DNA from: Prolixibacteraceae bacterium
GTDB taxonomy: Bacteria > Bacteroidota > Bacteroidia > Bacteroidales > Prolixibacteraceae
Assembly: GCA_018648265.1 (NCBI GenBank)
Contig: JABGRN010000004.1
Location: 1-64,000 of the forward strand
Length of the DNA: 64,000 bases
Direction of reading: 5' to 3'
Below the pieces are notes generated by a model. The model ran no database searches. It was given only the letters and a program-made list of their open reading frames with translations, and was not told where the DNA came from. The position numbers were made by a program, and so were the translations under genes. Positions 1 to 8,581 of this stretch are shown one piece after another; the first letter of the stretch is position 1, and each line of letters starts with the position of its first letter.

Positions 1-2
1 AA

Positions 3-866
3 TTTACTGCGGAAGATGCTCAGTCGATGATGATAACCTACAATTTTTATTCAAAACCTGTAGTTGACGAAGATAATGCATACGAGGTTAGCGATAACGA
101 TTATGACGAGATGGGGCAAGGCTACGGTAATTTTGAAGATGAAGATGTAGCTGAAGCATTAATAGGAAAATTGTTAGACAGACAAGTATTTGCAGATGAG
201 GCTGGAGCAGAAATGACAGCTCAATATATTTTATATGCTAAATACGTAACAAGATACATTCAGGTAAATGCTGATGGTACAAGCGAAGTGGTTTCATATG
301 CTTCCGATGCAGTTGAAGTTACCGATGCTATTTACGAAGCAACAGGAAACGGTAAATACAAAAATTTCTACCGTATTTCCAATGCACTTGAAGATTTGGC
401 GCAATATGCGATTGATAATGGAACTGCTCCAATTACTTATTCAGCTTTAGTTTATGGCAATTATCTTGATACTTATGTGGTATATCTTTATAATGGAATT
501 AATTGGGTAGTAAAACAAAGTGTTATGCCGGTTTCCGAAGAGTTAAATTATTCATTAAACGCGAATGATATTACTCAAAGTTTCTGGTGGGCTGATCCAG
601 CAATTAAAATTTCACTTGGAGGCGATGATTATGCTTTATTCTCTACAACTTCGAAATATGGCAATTTCGATCTTCGAAGTGGACAAACACCGGGAACTGA
701 TAACGATTTGTTAGTTGAAATGATAGGAGACATGCTCGATGCAAATCATGGTGCTGTAGAAAACCAACAGTATTTGGTTTCATTTGCATACTACGATGGA
801 AGTAATGGAATAGGTACTCGTCGATTAATTAAATCAGGTGGAACCTGGAGCGAATATTCAGAGTAA
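3..866 (+). CDS. Hypothetical exported-type protein, C-terminal part (5' end outside window)
   Basis: The reading frame is open to the left edge, so the N-terminus and any signal peptide are missing; at least 287 residues remain, ending in TAA at 864-866. The visible part is acidic, rich in Tyr, Asp, Asn and Gly, and has no transmembrane segment, which is the composition of Bacteroidota surface or periplasmic lipoproteins. No catalytic motif was recognised. A Met pair at 27-32 is the first in-frame ATG but is unlikely to be the true start because the frame continues upstream without a stop. It is followed by a clear intrinsic terminator, so it is the last gene of its transcript. No function is assigned. 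Confidence 0.75.
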   Translation, partial: FTAEDAQSMMITYNFYSKPVVDEDNAYEVSDNDYDEMGQGYGNFEDEDVAEALIGKLLDRQVFADEAGAEMTAQYILYAKYVTRYIQVNADGTSEVVSYASDAVEVTDAIYEATGNGKYKNFYRISNALEDLAQYAIDNGTAPITYSALVYGNYLDTYVVYLYNGINWVVKQSVMPVSEELNYSLNANDITQSFWWADPAIKISLGGDDYALFSTTSKYGNFDLRSGQTPGTDNDLLVEMIGDMLDANHGAVENQQYLVSFAYYDGSNGIGTRRLIKSGGTWSEYSE

Positions 867-885
867 CAATATTATTACAATACTT

Positions 886-911
886 AAAAGCCGCTTTATG
901 CGGCTTTTTTT
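886..911 (+). terminator. Rho-independent terminator
   Basis: A GCCGC/GCGGC stem (890-894 with 900-904), extended by A886-889 pairing with T905-908, closes a five-base loop and runs into seven T residues (905-911). It lies 20 bp after the stop of the first gene and separates it from nadA. Confidence 0.85.
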
Positions 912-965
912 ATGCTTCATTCCCAAACAATTAAGATGAAAGACTGTTTTTTTTACAGGAATTCT

Positions 966-973
966 TAATTTTG
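966..973 (+). promoter_or_regulatory. Bacteroidota-type -7 element upstream of nadA
   Basis: TAATTTTG matches the Bacteroidota -7 consensus TAnnTTTG. It predicts a transcript start near 980, which would leave the codons at 982-990 almost leaderless and favours the ATG at 1009 as the nadA start. No good -33 TTG was found at 19-21 bp spacing, so the call is moderate. Confidence 0.45.
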
Positions 974-1008
974 CGCCCTATTTGATGATGAACAATCAGG
1001 AAGAAACA

Positions 1009-2001
1009 ATGGAACAAATACAGATTAATCAAATGTTGGAAGAGAAAGGATTTATCGACGAAACGATTGATCCGAAATTAAAACTCGTTGAAGAAATTAA
1101 TCGCTTAAAAAAAGAGAAGAATGCTGTAATTTTAAGCCATTTTTATGTTGAAGGCGAACTGCAGGATATTGCAGATTATGTGGGCGACAGTTTAGGATTG
1201 GCACAGGCAGCAGCTAATACAAGCGCAGAATTGATTGTTTTTGTAGGAGTACATTTTATGGCGGAAACCGCAAAAATTATTAACCCTTCTAAAAAGGTTA
1301 TTCTACCCGATTTAAAAGCAAGTTGCTCGCTGGCGGAATCGGCACCGGCTAATAAATTTGCAGAATTCAAGGCAAAATATCCAGACCATAAAGTTGTAAC
1401 TTATATTAATGCAACGGCCGCACTAAAAACAATGTCCGATATAGTTTGTACATCGGCAAATGCCAAACAGATTGTTGAAAGTTTTCCAAGAGATCAAAAA
1501 CTGATTTTTGGCCCCGATAAAAATTTAGGCAATTATATCAACAGTATTACAGGTCGCGAAATGGTTTTATGGGATGGCGCCTGCATTGTACACGAACAAT
1601 ATTCGGTAGAAAAAATCGCTAAATTGATGGACGAAAATTCAGATGCTGAATTTATTGCACACCCCGAGTGCGAGAAACCTGTTCTTTTGTTGGCAGAACA
1701 CATTGGTTCAACAACATCTCTTTTAAATTACGTTCAAAAAAGCAATTCAAAAAAATTTATTGTTGCAACCGAAAGTGGGATTCTGCACCAAATGGTAAAA
1801 GCTTGCCCCGATAAAATGTTTATCCCGGCACCTTCGATAGATTCAACCTGTGGATGTAACGATTGTGAATACATGAAATTGAACAGTTTACAAAAACTTT
1901 ACATCTGTTTAAAACACGAACAACCCGAAGTTGTGCTTCCCGAAAAGGTAATAGAAATGGCAAAAATTCCAATTCTTAGAATGTTGGAAAATTCAAAATA
2001 A
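1009..2001 (+). CDS. nadA: Quinolinate synthase NadA
   Basis: NadA condenses iminoaspartate with dihydroxyacetone phosphate to quinolinate in de novo NAD synthesis, using an oxygen-sensitive [4Fe-4S] cluster in the cytoplasm. The 330-residue protein keeps the three cluster-region cysteines: C106 in KASCSLAES, C192 in DGACIVHEQ, and the STCGCNDC motif starting at C281. Repeated substrate-site signatures (SHFYVEGE, GVHFMAETAK, ATESGILH) are present. The start was set at ATG 1009, preceded by AGGAAG at 998-1003; in-frame TTG 982 and ATGs at 985 and 988 are alternatives that add up to nine residues. The stop abuts the ATG of the next gene. nadB and nadC are not in the window. Confidence 0.95.
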   Translation: MEQIQINQMLEEKGFIDETIDPKLKLVEEINRLKKEKNAVILSHFYVEGELQDIADYVGDSLGLAQAAANTSAELIVFVGVHFMAETAKIINPSKKVILPDLKASCSLAESAPANKFAEFKAKYPDHKVVTYINATAALKTMSDIVCTSANAKQIVESFPRDQKLIFGPDKNLGNYINSITGREMVLWDGACIVHEQYSVEKIAKLMDENSDAEFIAHPECEKPVLLLAEHIGSTTSLLNYVQKSNSKKFIVATESGILHQMVKACPDKMFIPAPSIDSTCGCNDCEYMKLNSLQKLYICLKHEQPEVVLPEKVIEMAKIPILRMLENSK

Positions 2002-2649
2002 ATGCCGGAAACTAATTTAAATATTGTCAGAAAATTTGCAAAAGATTACGACAAATCGATCCTAAAAAACAACTGGACTGGACCTAAAATAATTTTTGAT
2101 GAGTCGAAGGTGTTTATTTCTCCTAAAAGTAAAATTGTAGATTTAGGAATTGGAACTGGAGCAAGCTCAGTTCTATTTCAACAAGCAGGATATAAAATTA
2201 CTGGATTAGATGGTTCGCCGGAAATGTTGGAACTCTGCAAAAAGAAACAAATTGCCGATAAATTAGTTTTGCACAATCTGGAAAAAACCCCCTTCCCATT
2301 GGCAAAGAATATATTTGAAACTGCAATTTCCAATGGTGTTTTGCATCTTATAAATCCTGTAAAATCTATTTTCTCGGAAGTGGCACGCATTTTAAAACCA
2401 AATGGAATTTTTGCTTTTACATTCGACAATACAGACAACGTTTTGAGTTACACTAAAATTAAACCGGGTGTTTGGGAGACGAAAACTCAGGATGGCGTTT
2501 TTGTTTATAAATATTCGGAACAATACATTTTGCAGCTTTTGCTTCAAAATAATTTTGAAATAGAAAAGCAAAAACAATTTCTTGCCTATACAAATCCCGA
2601 ACTTCAAAAGAAGTTTAATTTTACTTTAATTGTGGCAAAAATGAAGTAG
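2002..2649 (+). CDS. Class I SAM-dependent methyltransferase
   Basis: A 215-residue Rossmann-fold methyltransferase of the Methyltransf_11/25 type. Motif I (VDLGIGTGA, residues 46-54) and the acidic residue ending strand 2 (LDGS, D70) bind S-adenosylmethionine; the SNGVLHLI segment near residue 112 is the usual motif IV region. Its ATG follows the nadA stop with no gap, so the two genes are translationally coupled, but no functional link with NAD synthesis is evident. The 3' end overlaps the 3' end of the convergent S41 peptidase gene by 29 bp. The substrate cannot be told from sequence. Confidence 0.85.
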   Translation: MPETNLNIVRKFAKDYDKSILKNNWTGPKIIFDESKVFISPKSKIVDLGIGTGASSVLFQQAGYKITGLDGSPEMLELCKKKQIADKLVLHNLEKTPFPLAKNIFETAISNGVLHLINPVKSIFSEVARILKPNGIFAFTFDNTDNVLSYTKIKPGVWETKTQDGVFVYKYSEQYILQLLLQNNFEIEKQKQFLAYTNPELQKKFNFTLIVAKMK

Positions 2650-4276
2650 TATCGTTTTTACTAATGTTTTCAACCAACAAATTTTGTCCTGAAATTTCGA
2701 TGGCACGCAAAAGAGTTTTGTCAATGGTTTTAATGATTGGATAAAATCCTTCTTCGCCAATAATGTTTCTTGCAATGTATGCTTTTAGTTGAGTATTAAT
2801 AATTAGTCCGGATTCTTTCAGCCCATTTTCATCTTTAAGAATCCCTTTTTCAGATGCATCTTTCACGAATTCGGCCAACACCTTTTTTCCATCGAGGAAT
2901 TTTTCCAATTCTTCAGCTTTTGTAAATTTTGACAGTACCTCGCGATGCTTGTCAGCGTAAGAATAAGCAAAGGAGTAAATCAATCCTTTACGGTAAATTT
3001 GATTAAAATATTCTGAATTTCCTGATGTGTCAACCGGGACAAAAAAATCGGGCATTATACCGCCGCCGCCATAAACAATCCTTCCGCTTTTAGTTTGGTA
3101 TTGTAACGAATCGGCAAAATGGATACTGTCGGCCACCAACTGCTCCATGCTGTGAAAACGTTCATACATGTCGTTATAATATTCTTCTTTCCCGTTATCG
3201 TATGCTCCCTGGATACAGCGGCCACTTGGTGTATAAAACCGTGCAACTGTTAACCGTAGTGCCGATCCATCCATTAAAGGGATTTGTTCCTGCACCAGCC
3301 CTTTTCCAAAAGAGCGGCGGCCAATTATTATTCCACGATCATTATCTTGCAGTGCCCCTGCAAAAATCTCACTTGCCGAAGCCGAAAATTCATCAATCAT
3401 TACAAAAACCTGAATATCTTTCCAACTATTTTTGCCCGACGAATTATACGTTTTCCTTGGTTGGTTTATTCCTTCAGTGTATAAAATTGGTTCCCCATTT
3501 TTCAAAAATTCATCTACCATTCGCAATACTCCTGACAACGAACCACCAGGATTTTGACGTAAATCTATAATTACTTTTGAAGCACCCAAATTCTCCAGTT
3601 TTTGCATGCCCAGCATAAACTCACTATATGTTTTGTCTGCAAACCTGCTAACTTTAATAAACCCGGTTTCATCATCAATCATATACGAAACATCGACACT
3701 ATAAATAGGGATATCGCCCCGTATAATTTCGAATTCCAATTCATTGCCGGATCCCTTTCTGATGATCCCTACTTCTACTTTTGAATTTTTTTTGCCCCGA
3801 AGCAAATTTAAGACCGTACTATTTTCAACATTTACCCCGGCAATAATAGAGTCGTTTACCCTAACAATCCGGTCGCCAGGCAAAATACCAACCTTGCTCG
3901 ACGGGCCTCCTGAAATAACTTCAATAACCCTTACCGTGTCTTCCTGTACTGAAAACTGAACTCCGATCCCTGAAAAATTTCCCTGCATTTCTTCCTGAAC
4001 TTCCTGCATGTTGCGGGCCGGAATATAAGTTGTATGCGGGTCAAGATTTTTCAATATTTCAGGTATCGTTTGCTCAACAATATCACTTGTATTTACACTG
4101 TCAACATAACCATGGTCGATTAAATCGAGAATGGTTGCCAATTTATTGGGTTTGCTTTGGCCCAGCATACCCATAACCGGTCGGCTATTTTGGCTTAACA
4201 TGTTCCCAATTAGTATTCCCCCGGCAATTGAAACTGCAATTAACAGAGGTAATATTATAGTCGTTTTTTTGTTCAT
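2621..4276 (-). CDS. S41 family C-terminal processing peptidase (Ctp/Prc-like)
   Basis: This 551-residue protein has an N-terminal membrane anchor or uncleaved signal (residues 6-28), so its body lies in the periplasm. A helical domain is followed by a PDZ domain (about 90-175) containing the GIGVQF and LPGDRIV signatures, and then by the S41 peptidase core. The catalytic Ser lies in the SASASE motif (298-303) and the Lys in SFGKG (K325), the Ser-Lys dyad of Ctp proteases. Family members trim C-termini of exported proteins. The ATG at 4276 is one base from the stop of the upstream deaminase gene, so the two form an operon. A C-terminal ~110-residue helical extension follows the core. Confidence 0.92.
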   Translation of the reverse strand: MNKKTTIILPLLIAVSIAGGILIGNMLSQNSRPVMGMLGQSKPNKLATILDLIDHGYVDSVNTSDIVEQTIPEILKNLDPHTTYIPARNMQEVQEEMQGNFSGIGVQFSVQEDTVRVIEVISGGPSSKVGILPGDRIVRVNDSIIAGVNVENSTVLNLLRGKKNSKVEVGIIRKGSGNELEFEIIRGDIPIYSVDVSYMIDDETGFIKVSRFADKTYSEFMLGMQKLENLGASKVIIDLRQNPGGSLSGVLRMVDEFLKNGEPILYTEGINQPRKTYNSSGKNSWKDIQVFVMIDEFSASASEIFAGALQDNDRGIIIGRRSFGKGLVQEQIPLMDGSALRLTVARFYTPSGRCIQGAYDNGKEEYYNDMYERFHSMEQLVADSIHFADSLQYQTKSGRIVYGGGGIMPDFFVPVDTSGNSEYFNQIYRKGLIYSFAYSYADKHREVLSKFTKAEELEKFLDGKKVLAEFVKDASEKGILKDENGLKESGLIINTQLKAYIARNIIGEEGFYPIIKTIDKTLLRAIEISGQNLLVENISKNDTTSFLPQLK

Positions 4277-4277
4277 T

Positions 4278-4718
4278 TTATTTTTTTTCTAATTCTATTT
4301 CTATCTGTCTGACATCAATATTTGCTCGTTTTAAAAGGTTGATTCCATCCTCAAGCCGATAATTTTCGGTAAAAATCACACGTTTTATCCCGGCCTGGAT
4401 AATTAATTTCGAACATTCCAAACATGGCGAAGAAGTAACATAAAGTGTTGCCCCGTCGCTACTGTTGTTCGATTTTGCCACTTTCGTAATGGCATTTGCC
4501 TCGGCATGTAAAACATAAGGTTTGCTTTTATTGTTCTCCTCTTCGCAAACATTTTCAAAGCCGGAAGGTGTCCCGTTATATCCGTCGGAAATTATCATCT
4601 TATTTTTAACAAGTAAGGCACCAACTTTTCTCCTTTTACAATAAGAATTTTGCGCCCAGATATCTGCCATTTTTAAATAGCGCTGATCCAATAACTGTTG
4701 TTTTTTATCTTTTTCCAT
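4278..4718 (-). CDS. dCMP deaminase family zinc enzyme
   Basis: A 146-residue cytidine/deoxycytidylate deaminase-fold protein. The zinc site is the HAE motif (H71, E73) and the PCLEC motif (C99, C102); an NGTPSGF loop near residue 48 resembles the nucleotide-binding loop of dCMP deaminases (ComEB-like). Such enzymes convert dCMP to dUMP for dTMP synthesis. Length and motifs fit a full protein. It is the first gene of a two-gene operon with the S41 peptidase, a neighbourhood with no obvious functional logic. A different pyrimidine or modified-base deaminase activity is possible, but dCMP is the most likely substrate. Confidence 0.88.
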   Translation of the reverse strand: MEKDKKQQLLDQRYLKMADIWAQNSYCKRRKVGALLVKNKMIISDGYNGTPSGFENVCEEENNKSKPYVLHAEANAITKVAKSNNSSDGATLYVTSSPCLECSKLIIQAGIKRVIFTENYRLEDGINLLKRANIDVRQIEIELEKK

Positions 4719-4764
4719 TTTTCAGAATATAAAACAATTGGTGTCTTTTTTTTCAAATTGATTA

Positions 4765-4772
4765 CAAATGTA
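4765..4772 (-). promoter_or_regulatory. -7 element for the dCMP deaminase/S41 operon
   Basis: On the minus strand this reads TACATTTG, a perfect TAnnTTTG match, about 46 bp upstream of the ATG at 4718. A minus-strand TTG lies about 23 bp further upstream, slightly longer than the usual spacing. Confidence 0.5.
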
Positions 4773-4844
4773 ATATTGATTTTATATAAATTGTTCAATT
4801 TAAATAATGACAAACAAAATCTAATTTATTATTTTATTAAAAAC

Positions 4845-5762
4845 ATGGGCAAACTAAGCATCGGTGTTGACATAGGAGGTAGTCACATAACTTCTGTGGC
4901 AATTGATATTAAAAAGAGACAGGTCCTAAAAAATTCTGCTGTCACTAAAAAAGTTGATCCAAACGGAAATGCTAAAAATATTATTAAAACGTGGGGCCTA
5001 TGTATTAAAAATACTATTGATTTAGCTGGCAAAAATAAAATATCGGGGATTGGGATTGCCATGCCCGGGCCATTTGATTATAAAAACGGAGTGGCCCTTT
5101 TTGAAGGAGTGGCCAAGTTTGGCCATCTTCTCAGGGTAAATATCAAAACAGCTTTAGCAGAAAAGTTGTTGTTGGGAAATGAACAAATCCGGTTTGTTAA
5201 CGATGCCTCAGCTTTTGGGATTGGAGAAACGTGGCTGGGCGAAACAAACAAATACAAGCGTGTTCTTGCAATTACTTTGGGAACTGGTTTTGGCTCTTCA
5301 TTTCTTGAAAATGGAATTCCAATTGTAAGGGGTAATTTTGTTCCTGAAAACGGTTGGGTATATAATTTACCTTTTGAAAATGGAATTGCCGACGATTATT
5401 TTTCAACCCGTGGTTTTGTAACCCGCTACTTTCAACAAACCGGTAGAAGAATTTTGGGAGTAAAAGAATTAGCAGAACGGTATGAAAATGATATTTTTGC
5501 CCGGCAACTTTTTCCTGATTTCGGGATTAAATTAGCCTGCTTTTTAGAACCCATTTTAACTCTCTTTCAAGCAGATGCCATTGTTTTAGGTGGTAACATT
5601 TCTAAAACCTTCCCTCTTTTCGGAGAAATATTCGAAAAATCATTAAAAGAAAAAGGTTGCTTTTTGAAAATATTTACTGCAACATTAAAAGAAAACGCTG
5701 CTCTTTTTGGAAGTGCCCGTTTGACGGATAATGATTTTTTCTCTAACCTGAATTATTCATGA
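4845..5762 (+). CDS. ROK family sugar kinase-like protein
   Basis: A 305-residue ROK (repressor/ORF/kinase) protein without a DNA-binding domain, so probably a cytoplasmic sugar kinase such as a glucokinase. The phosphate-1 loop is DIGGSH (9-14), the catalytic Asp is D120 in VNDASAFG, and the phosphate-2 loop is TLGTGFG (144-150). The Cys-rich zinc motif that many ROK kinases carry after the phosphate-2 region is absent; the same region is hydrophobic and acidic instead. The frame is open upstream to 4698, but the ATG at 4845 lies directly before the conserved N-terminal strand and is the credible start. The last codons and the TGA stop fall inside an interspersed repeat (5744-5907), so the native C-terminus may have been replaced. 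Confidence 0.85.
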   Translation: MGKLSIGVDIGGSHITSVAIDIKKRQVLKNSAVTKKVDPNGNAKNIIKTWGLCIKNTIDLAGKNKISGIGIAMPGPFDYKNGVALFEGVAKFGHLLRVNIKTALAEKLLLGNEQIRFVNDASAFGIGETWLGETNKYKRVLAITLGTGFGSSFLENGIPIVRGNFVPENGWVYNLPFENGIADDYFSTRGFVTRYFQQTGRRILGVKELAERYENDIFARQLFPDFGIKLACFLEPILTLFQADAIVLGGNISKTFPLFGEIFEKSLKEKGCFLKIFTATLKENAALFGSARLTDNDFFSNLNYS

Positions 5763-5907
5763 GTTTTTCGTTATGAGAATTCAAAATATAAAGAATAAAG
5801 GGAACACTGAGTTGAGCCTTGCAGAAATAGCCTGAGCTATTTTGAGAAGCGAGAATCGAGCATTTTTTTTGTTTAAAATATTTCAATTTCGGAATAGTTC
5901 AGGCTAA
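5744..5907. repeat. Extragenic inverted repeat element between ROK and SPOR genes
   Basis: Three related copies of a ~16-bp motif occur here: 5744-5760 and 5828-5843 on the plus strand, and 5892-5907 on the minus strand. The minus copy matches perfectly (16 bp) a fourth copy at 9983-9998. The outer copies face each other, giving imperfect inverted termini around ~160 bp, as in a MITE or REP-like unit. It starts inside the ROK gene and ends 3 bp before the SPOR gene stop. The interval 5763-5909 holds no other feature. Confidence 0.6.
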
Positions 5908-5909
5908 AC

Positions 5910-6389
5910 TTATTCTTTAAATAAAAGCCAGATATCTGAATATTTTGGAAATGCTTTACGCACATCAGAAATCCGGTTACGTGCTTCCTGTTCGTTTTTA
6001 AACGAATTTATACAAACCCGGTAATAACCTGTTTCGCTGTGCAAAACAATTGGAATAAACCCTTCACCTAATAAAGTATTGCGGAAATTTTTTGCATTTT
6101 CCAATTTACTAAACGAACCAATTATAACAAAAAAAGTATTGGTTTCGTTTTGTGTTTTATCTTCTTGTTTAGTGAAAGTTACCTGTTCCTTCCGAACTGC
6201 AATTGGTTTTTCTTCTACTACTTTTGGCTCTTCTTTTACCAATGTTTCAGTACTGGTTTCAGGCACCGAAAATACTTTTGGTTGCTCTGTATTATCACTT
6301 GTGTACGGCGATTGGGCAGGTTGTTTTGTAGTTTTACATCCTATAAATACTAAGGCAAAAACGATTGTAATAATTATTATTCCTTTCAT
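5910..6389 (-). CDS. SPOR domain lipoprotein
   Basis: A 159-residue protein. A short hydrophobic segment ends in the lipobox VFIGC, so the mature protein is probably lipid-anchored in the periplasm. A low-complexity linker rich in Pro, Glu and Val (about 20-75) is followed by a C-terminal SPOR domain (about 85-159; FFVIIGSF, YYRVCINSF), a fold that binds denuded glycan strands of peptidoglycan. The start is set at ATG 6389 because a longer reading frame to 6428 would put charged residues before the signal peptide. A second SPOR lipoprotein lies at 7733, separated by cysQ. Confidence 0.83.
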   Translation of the reverse strand: MKGIIIITIVFALVFIGCKTTKQPAQSPYTSDNTEQPKVFSVPETSTETLVKEEPKVVEEKPIAVRKEQVTFTKQEDKTQNETNTFFVIIGSFSKLENAKNFRNTLLGEGFIPIVLHSETGYYRVCINSFKNEQEARNRISDVRKAFPKYSDIWLLFKE

Positions 6390-6644
6390 TACTTTTCTTT
6401 TTTCAGTTCTAAGTTTGCTAAAGTACATAAACAGTTGCGCTTTTTCCGTAAAAAGAACGTAAGTTTTTCACATGGAGTAGTTTGCAACTGTGTCAAAAAA
6501 AGGAAAAAATTCAGGACTATTTTAAAATTTCTTCTCAATATTTAGTAGAAATTTGTTTTACCAAATACACAAAGCCATATCATCGTCAGAAGCCGGTAAT
6601 TAAAAAGCCTAAAATCCTCCAACTTTATTCCTCAATAATTTCTT

Positions 6645-7448
6645 TTAAGAAACTAACAAACCCAGTGTGTTCAGGTTTTTGTTAAGCATAACAAAATGTG
6701 GGTTTTTCAGAATCGGTTTATTATAGCAAAGCTTTTGAAAATTATCAATGCGAAATACTGTACCACCAAATTCTTCCACCATTAATTGTCCCGGTGCAGT
6801 GTCCCATTCAGAGCATGGGCCTGCCTTTAAGTACATATCGGCTTCGCCTAAAATAATTGCAATTTGTTTTAAAGAGCTCCCTTTATGAATTATTTCAACT
6901 GAATAATGTTTTTTAATTTTGTCGATCAAGTCAATTTCACGTTTTTTGAAAAACGATCGGCTGGTTACAATCCGAATATTCCCTGATTGCGTTTCAAACT
7001 GATTTATTCTATTAAATTGAAGCCTTTCATCGAATTCATAAATTCCACCGCCTTTTTTACAATACCAGCCTTTCCCAAGCAGTGGTTGATAAATCCAGCC
7101 TTCAACAGGCTTGTTGTCTTCAATTAAAGCCAGGTTAATACTAAACTCCCCATTCTTTTTAATAAACTCTTTTGTTCCATCTAAAGGATCGACCAAAAAA
7201 AATTGCCTCCATTTTTCCCGCACTTCATAATTCGGGATTTGATTTTCTTCATTAATTATCGGAATGGTATTAAACAATTGGTTTAACCCATCATTTATTA
7301 TTTTACCCGAACTTTTATCAGCACGTGTTACAGGTGAATTATCTGATTTTAATTCTGTTTCAAAATTGTTGCCGTTATAAACTTTTAGAATAGAATTGCC
7401 GGCAGAAACAAGCAACTCAAAAACAGATATTAGTTTCCCTTCTTCCAT
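6645..7448 (-). CDS. cysQ: 3'(2'),5'-bisphosphate nucleotidase CysQ
   Basis: A 267-residue inositol-monophosphatase superfamily enzyme. Metal ligands are visible in NEENQ (E67, E68), the hallmark DPLDGT (87-92), and WDTAPGQLMVEEFGG around 217-231. The sequence after DPLDGT (KEFIKKNGEFSINLA) is typical of CysQ, which hydrolyses 3'-phosphoadenosine 5'-phosphate to AMP during sulfate assimilation. No sulfate assimilation genes adjoin it. The gene stands alone, with a -7 element just upstream; the 255 bp between it and the SPOR gene show no clear feature. Confidence 0.92.
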   Translation of the reverse strand: MEEGKLISVFELLVSAGNSILKVYNGNNFETELKSDNSPVTRADKSSGKIINDGLNQLFNTIPIINEENQIPNYEVREKWRQFFLVDPLDGTKEFIKKNGEFSINLALIEDNKPVEGWIYQPLLGKGWYCKKGGGIYEFDERLQFNRINQFETQSGNIRIVTSRSFFKKREIDLIDKIKKHYSVEIIHKGSSLKQIAIILGEADMYLKAGPCSEWDTAPGQLMVEEFGGTVFRIDNFQKLCYNKPILKNPHFVMLNKNLNTLGLLVS

Positions 7449-7471
7449 AAAATATTAGTTTTGGGTAAAAC

Positions 7472-7479
7472 CAAAGTTA
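7472..7479 (-). promoter_or_regulatory. -7 element upstream of cysQ
   Basis: The minus strand reads TAACTTTG, a match to TAnnTTTG, 24 bp upstream of the cysQ ATG. A good -33 TTG is not seen at standard spacing. Confidence 0.4.
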
Positions 7480-7676
7480 AAAAATCAATTGATTAAAACG
7501 GAGCCTTGAAATACAAATATCAATTTCAATTTTAAATTTTGCATCCCTTAATAACATGTTCAATTAATTTTTAATCATGCTAAAAAGCTCATTTTAATTG
7601 TGGTTTTTAACATCAATTTGTTTACAAGTTTTGATTCTGCCACACTTTCAGGCACTTTTTGAAAAAAAGTATCACT

Positions 7677-7684
7677 TACATTTG
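7677..7684 (+). promoter_or_regulatory. -7 element upstream of the repeat-containing SPOR lipoprotein
   Basis: TACATTTG matches TAnnTTTG about 49 bp before the ATG at 7733. A TTTG at 7658-7661 is the nearest -33 candidate, but the 15-bp spacer is shorter than usual. Confidence 0.4.
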
Positions 7685-7732
7685 ATAAAATAAATTTTAC
7701 AATTGCACGCAGCAAATAAATAATATCATATT

Positions 7733-8581
7733 ATGAAAAATTTACTTGTGTTCACACTTTTTGTGGCCATTATCCTTTTTCAATCTTGTTCAGGCAAAAA
7801 GAAAGCGATGATACCTAAAAAAATTACCACTCCGAGTGATATCCCGTTTGCATATTTTCAAGATCGCGAACCAGACGCAGACCCAACAAAACACGTTGTT
7901 GATATTCAGCCGGAAGAAGAAAACAAAGCATTAACAGACCAAGAAAATACTTCCACAGTTCCCACAAAAACAACCACGCCCGGCGATTTGAAAGTTAAAT
8001 ACTTTCAGAACCGCGCACCAGGAACAAACCAAACATTAAATGAAACACAACTTCAACCAGAAAAAGAAAGCAAAAACTTAATAACACAAAACGAAACACC
8101 CGCAATTCCCCCCAAAACCACCACTCAAGACGACACAAACGTTAAATACATTCAAAAACTGGAGCCGCAAAAATCACAGGAAAAAGAAGTAGCTCAATTG
8201 CAAGCAGAAAAAGAAAGCAAAAATTTAACCGGGCCAGATCAAATACCGCCTTCACAGATTAATAAAACACCAGAGAAATCTACTCAACAACAATCAGCCA
8301 AAAAGCCCGAAACTCAAATATACCGTATTGTCAGTGGCAGTTTCAAAATAAAATCGAATGCTGAACGGTTTGTAGTTACATTAAAAAACATGGGCTATCC
8401 TTTAACTTTTATTGAAAAAAGCGACAATGGTTTCCACCGGGTAATTGTTCAAAAAATAATGAACGAAACGGAAGCGAGACAATATTTAAGCGCATATCGT
8501 ATAAGTCACCCGAAATATGCCAGGGCCTGGTTACTTTATGATTATGCTAACGTAATTAATGAATTGGCATTTGCAGAATAA
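7733..8581 (+). CDS. SPOR domain lipoprotein with three internal repeats
   Basis: A 282-residue protein with a lipoprotein signal (lipobox LFQSC near residue 19). The linker consists of three imperfect tandem repeats of about 45 residues, recognisable as K(I/T)TTPxD...YFQ...EP...QxE(E/K)ExK(A/N)L, starting near residues 27, 80 and 128. A C-terminal SPOR domain (about 200-272; YRIVSGSF, FHRVIVQKI) follows and resembles that of the lipoprotein at 5910-6389. The likely place is the periplasm, bound to peptidoglycan at division or growth sites. Its 3' end overlaps the start of the Memo-AMMECR1 gene by 23 bp, so the two are probably cotranscribed. Confidence 0.83.
   Translation: MKNLLVFTLFVAIILFQSCSGKKKAMIPKKITTPSDIPFAYFQDREPDADPTKHVVDIQPEEENKALTDQENTSTVPTKTTTPGDLKVKYFQNRAPGTNQTLNETQLQPEKESKNLITQNETPAIPPKTTTQDDTNVKYIQKLEPQKSQEKEVAQLQAEKESKNLTGPDQIPPSQINKTPEKSTQQQSAKKPETQIYRIVSGSFKIKSNAERFVVTLKNMGYPLTFIEKSDNGFHRVIVQKIMNETEARQYLSAYRISHPKYARAWLLYDYANVINELAFAE

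Noticed and set aside
3202-3570. Antisense frames inside the S41 peptidase and other long genes
   Set aside because: They mirror strongly conserved coding sequence on the opposite strand and have no independent coding signal.
4698-4844. N-terminal extension of the ROK protein
   Set aside because: The upstream frame is AT-rich and hydrophobic, overlaps the divergent deaminase gene, and precedes the canonical first strand.
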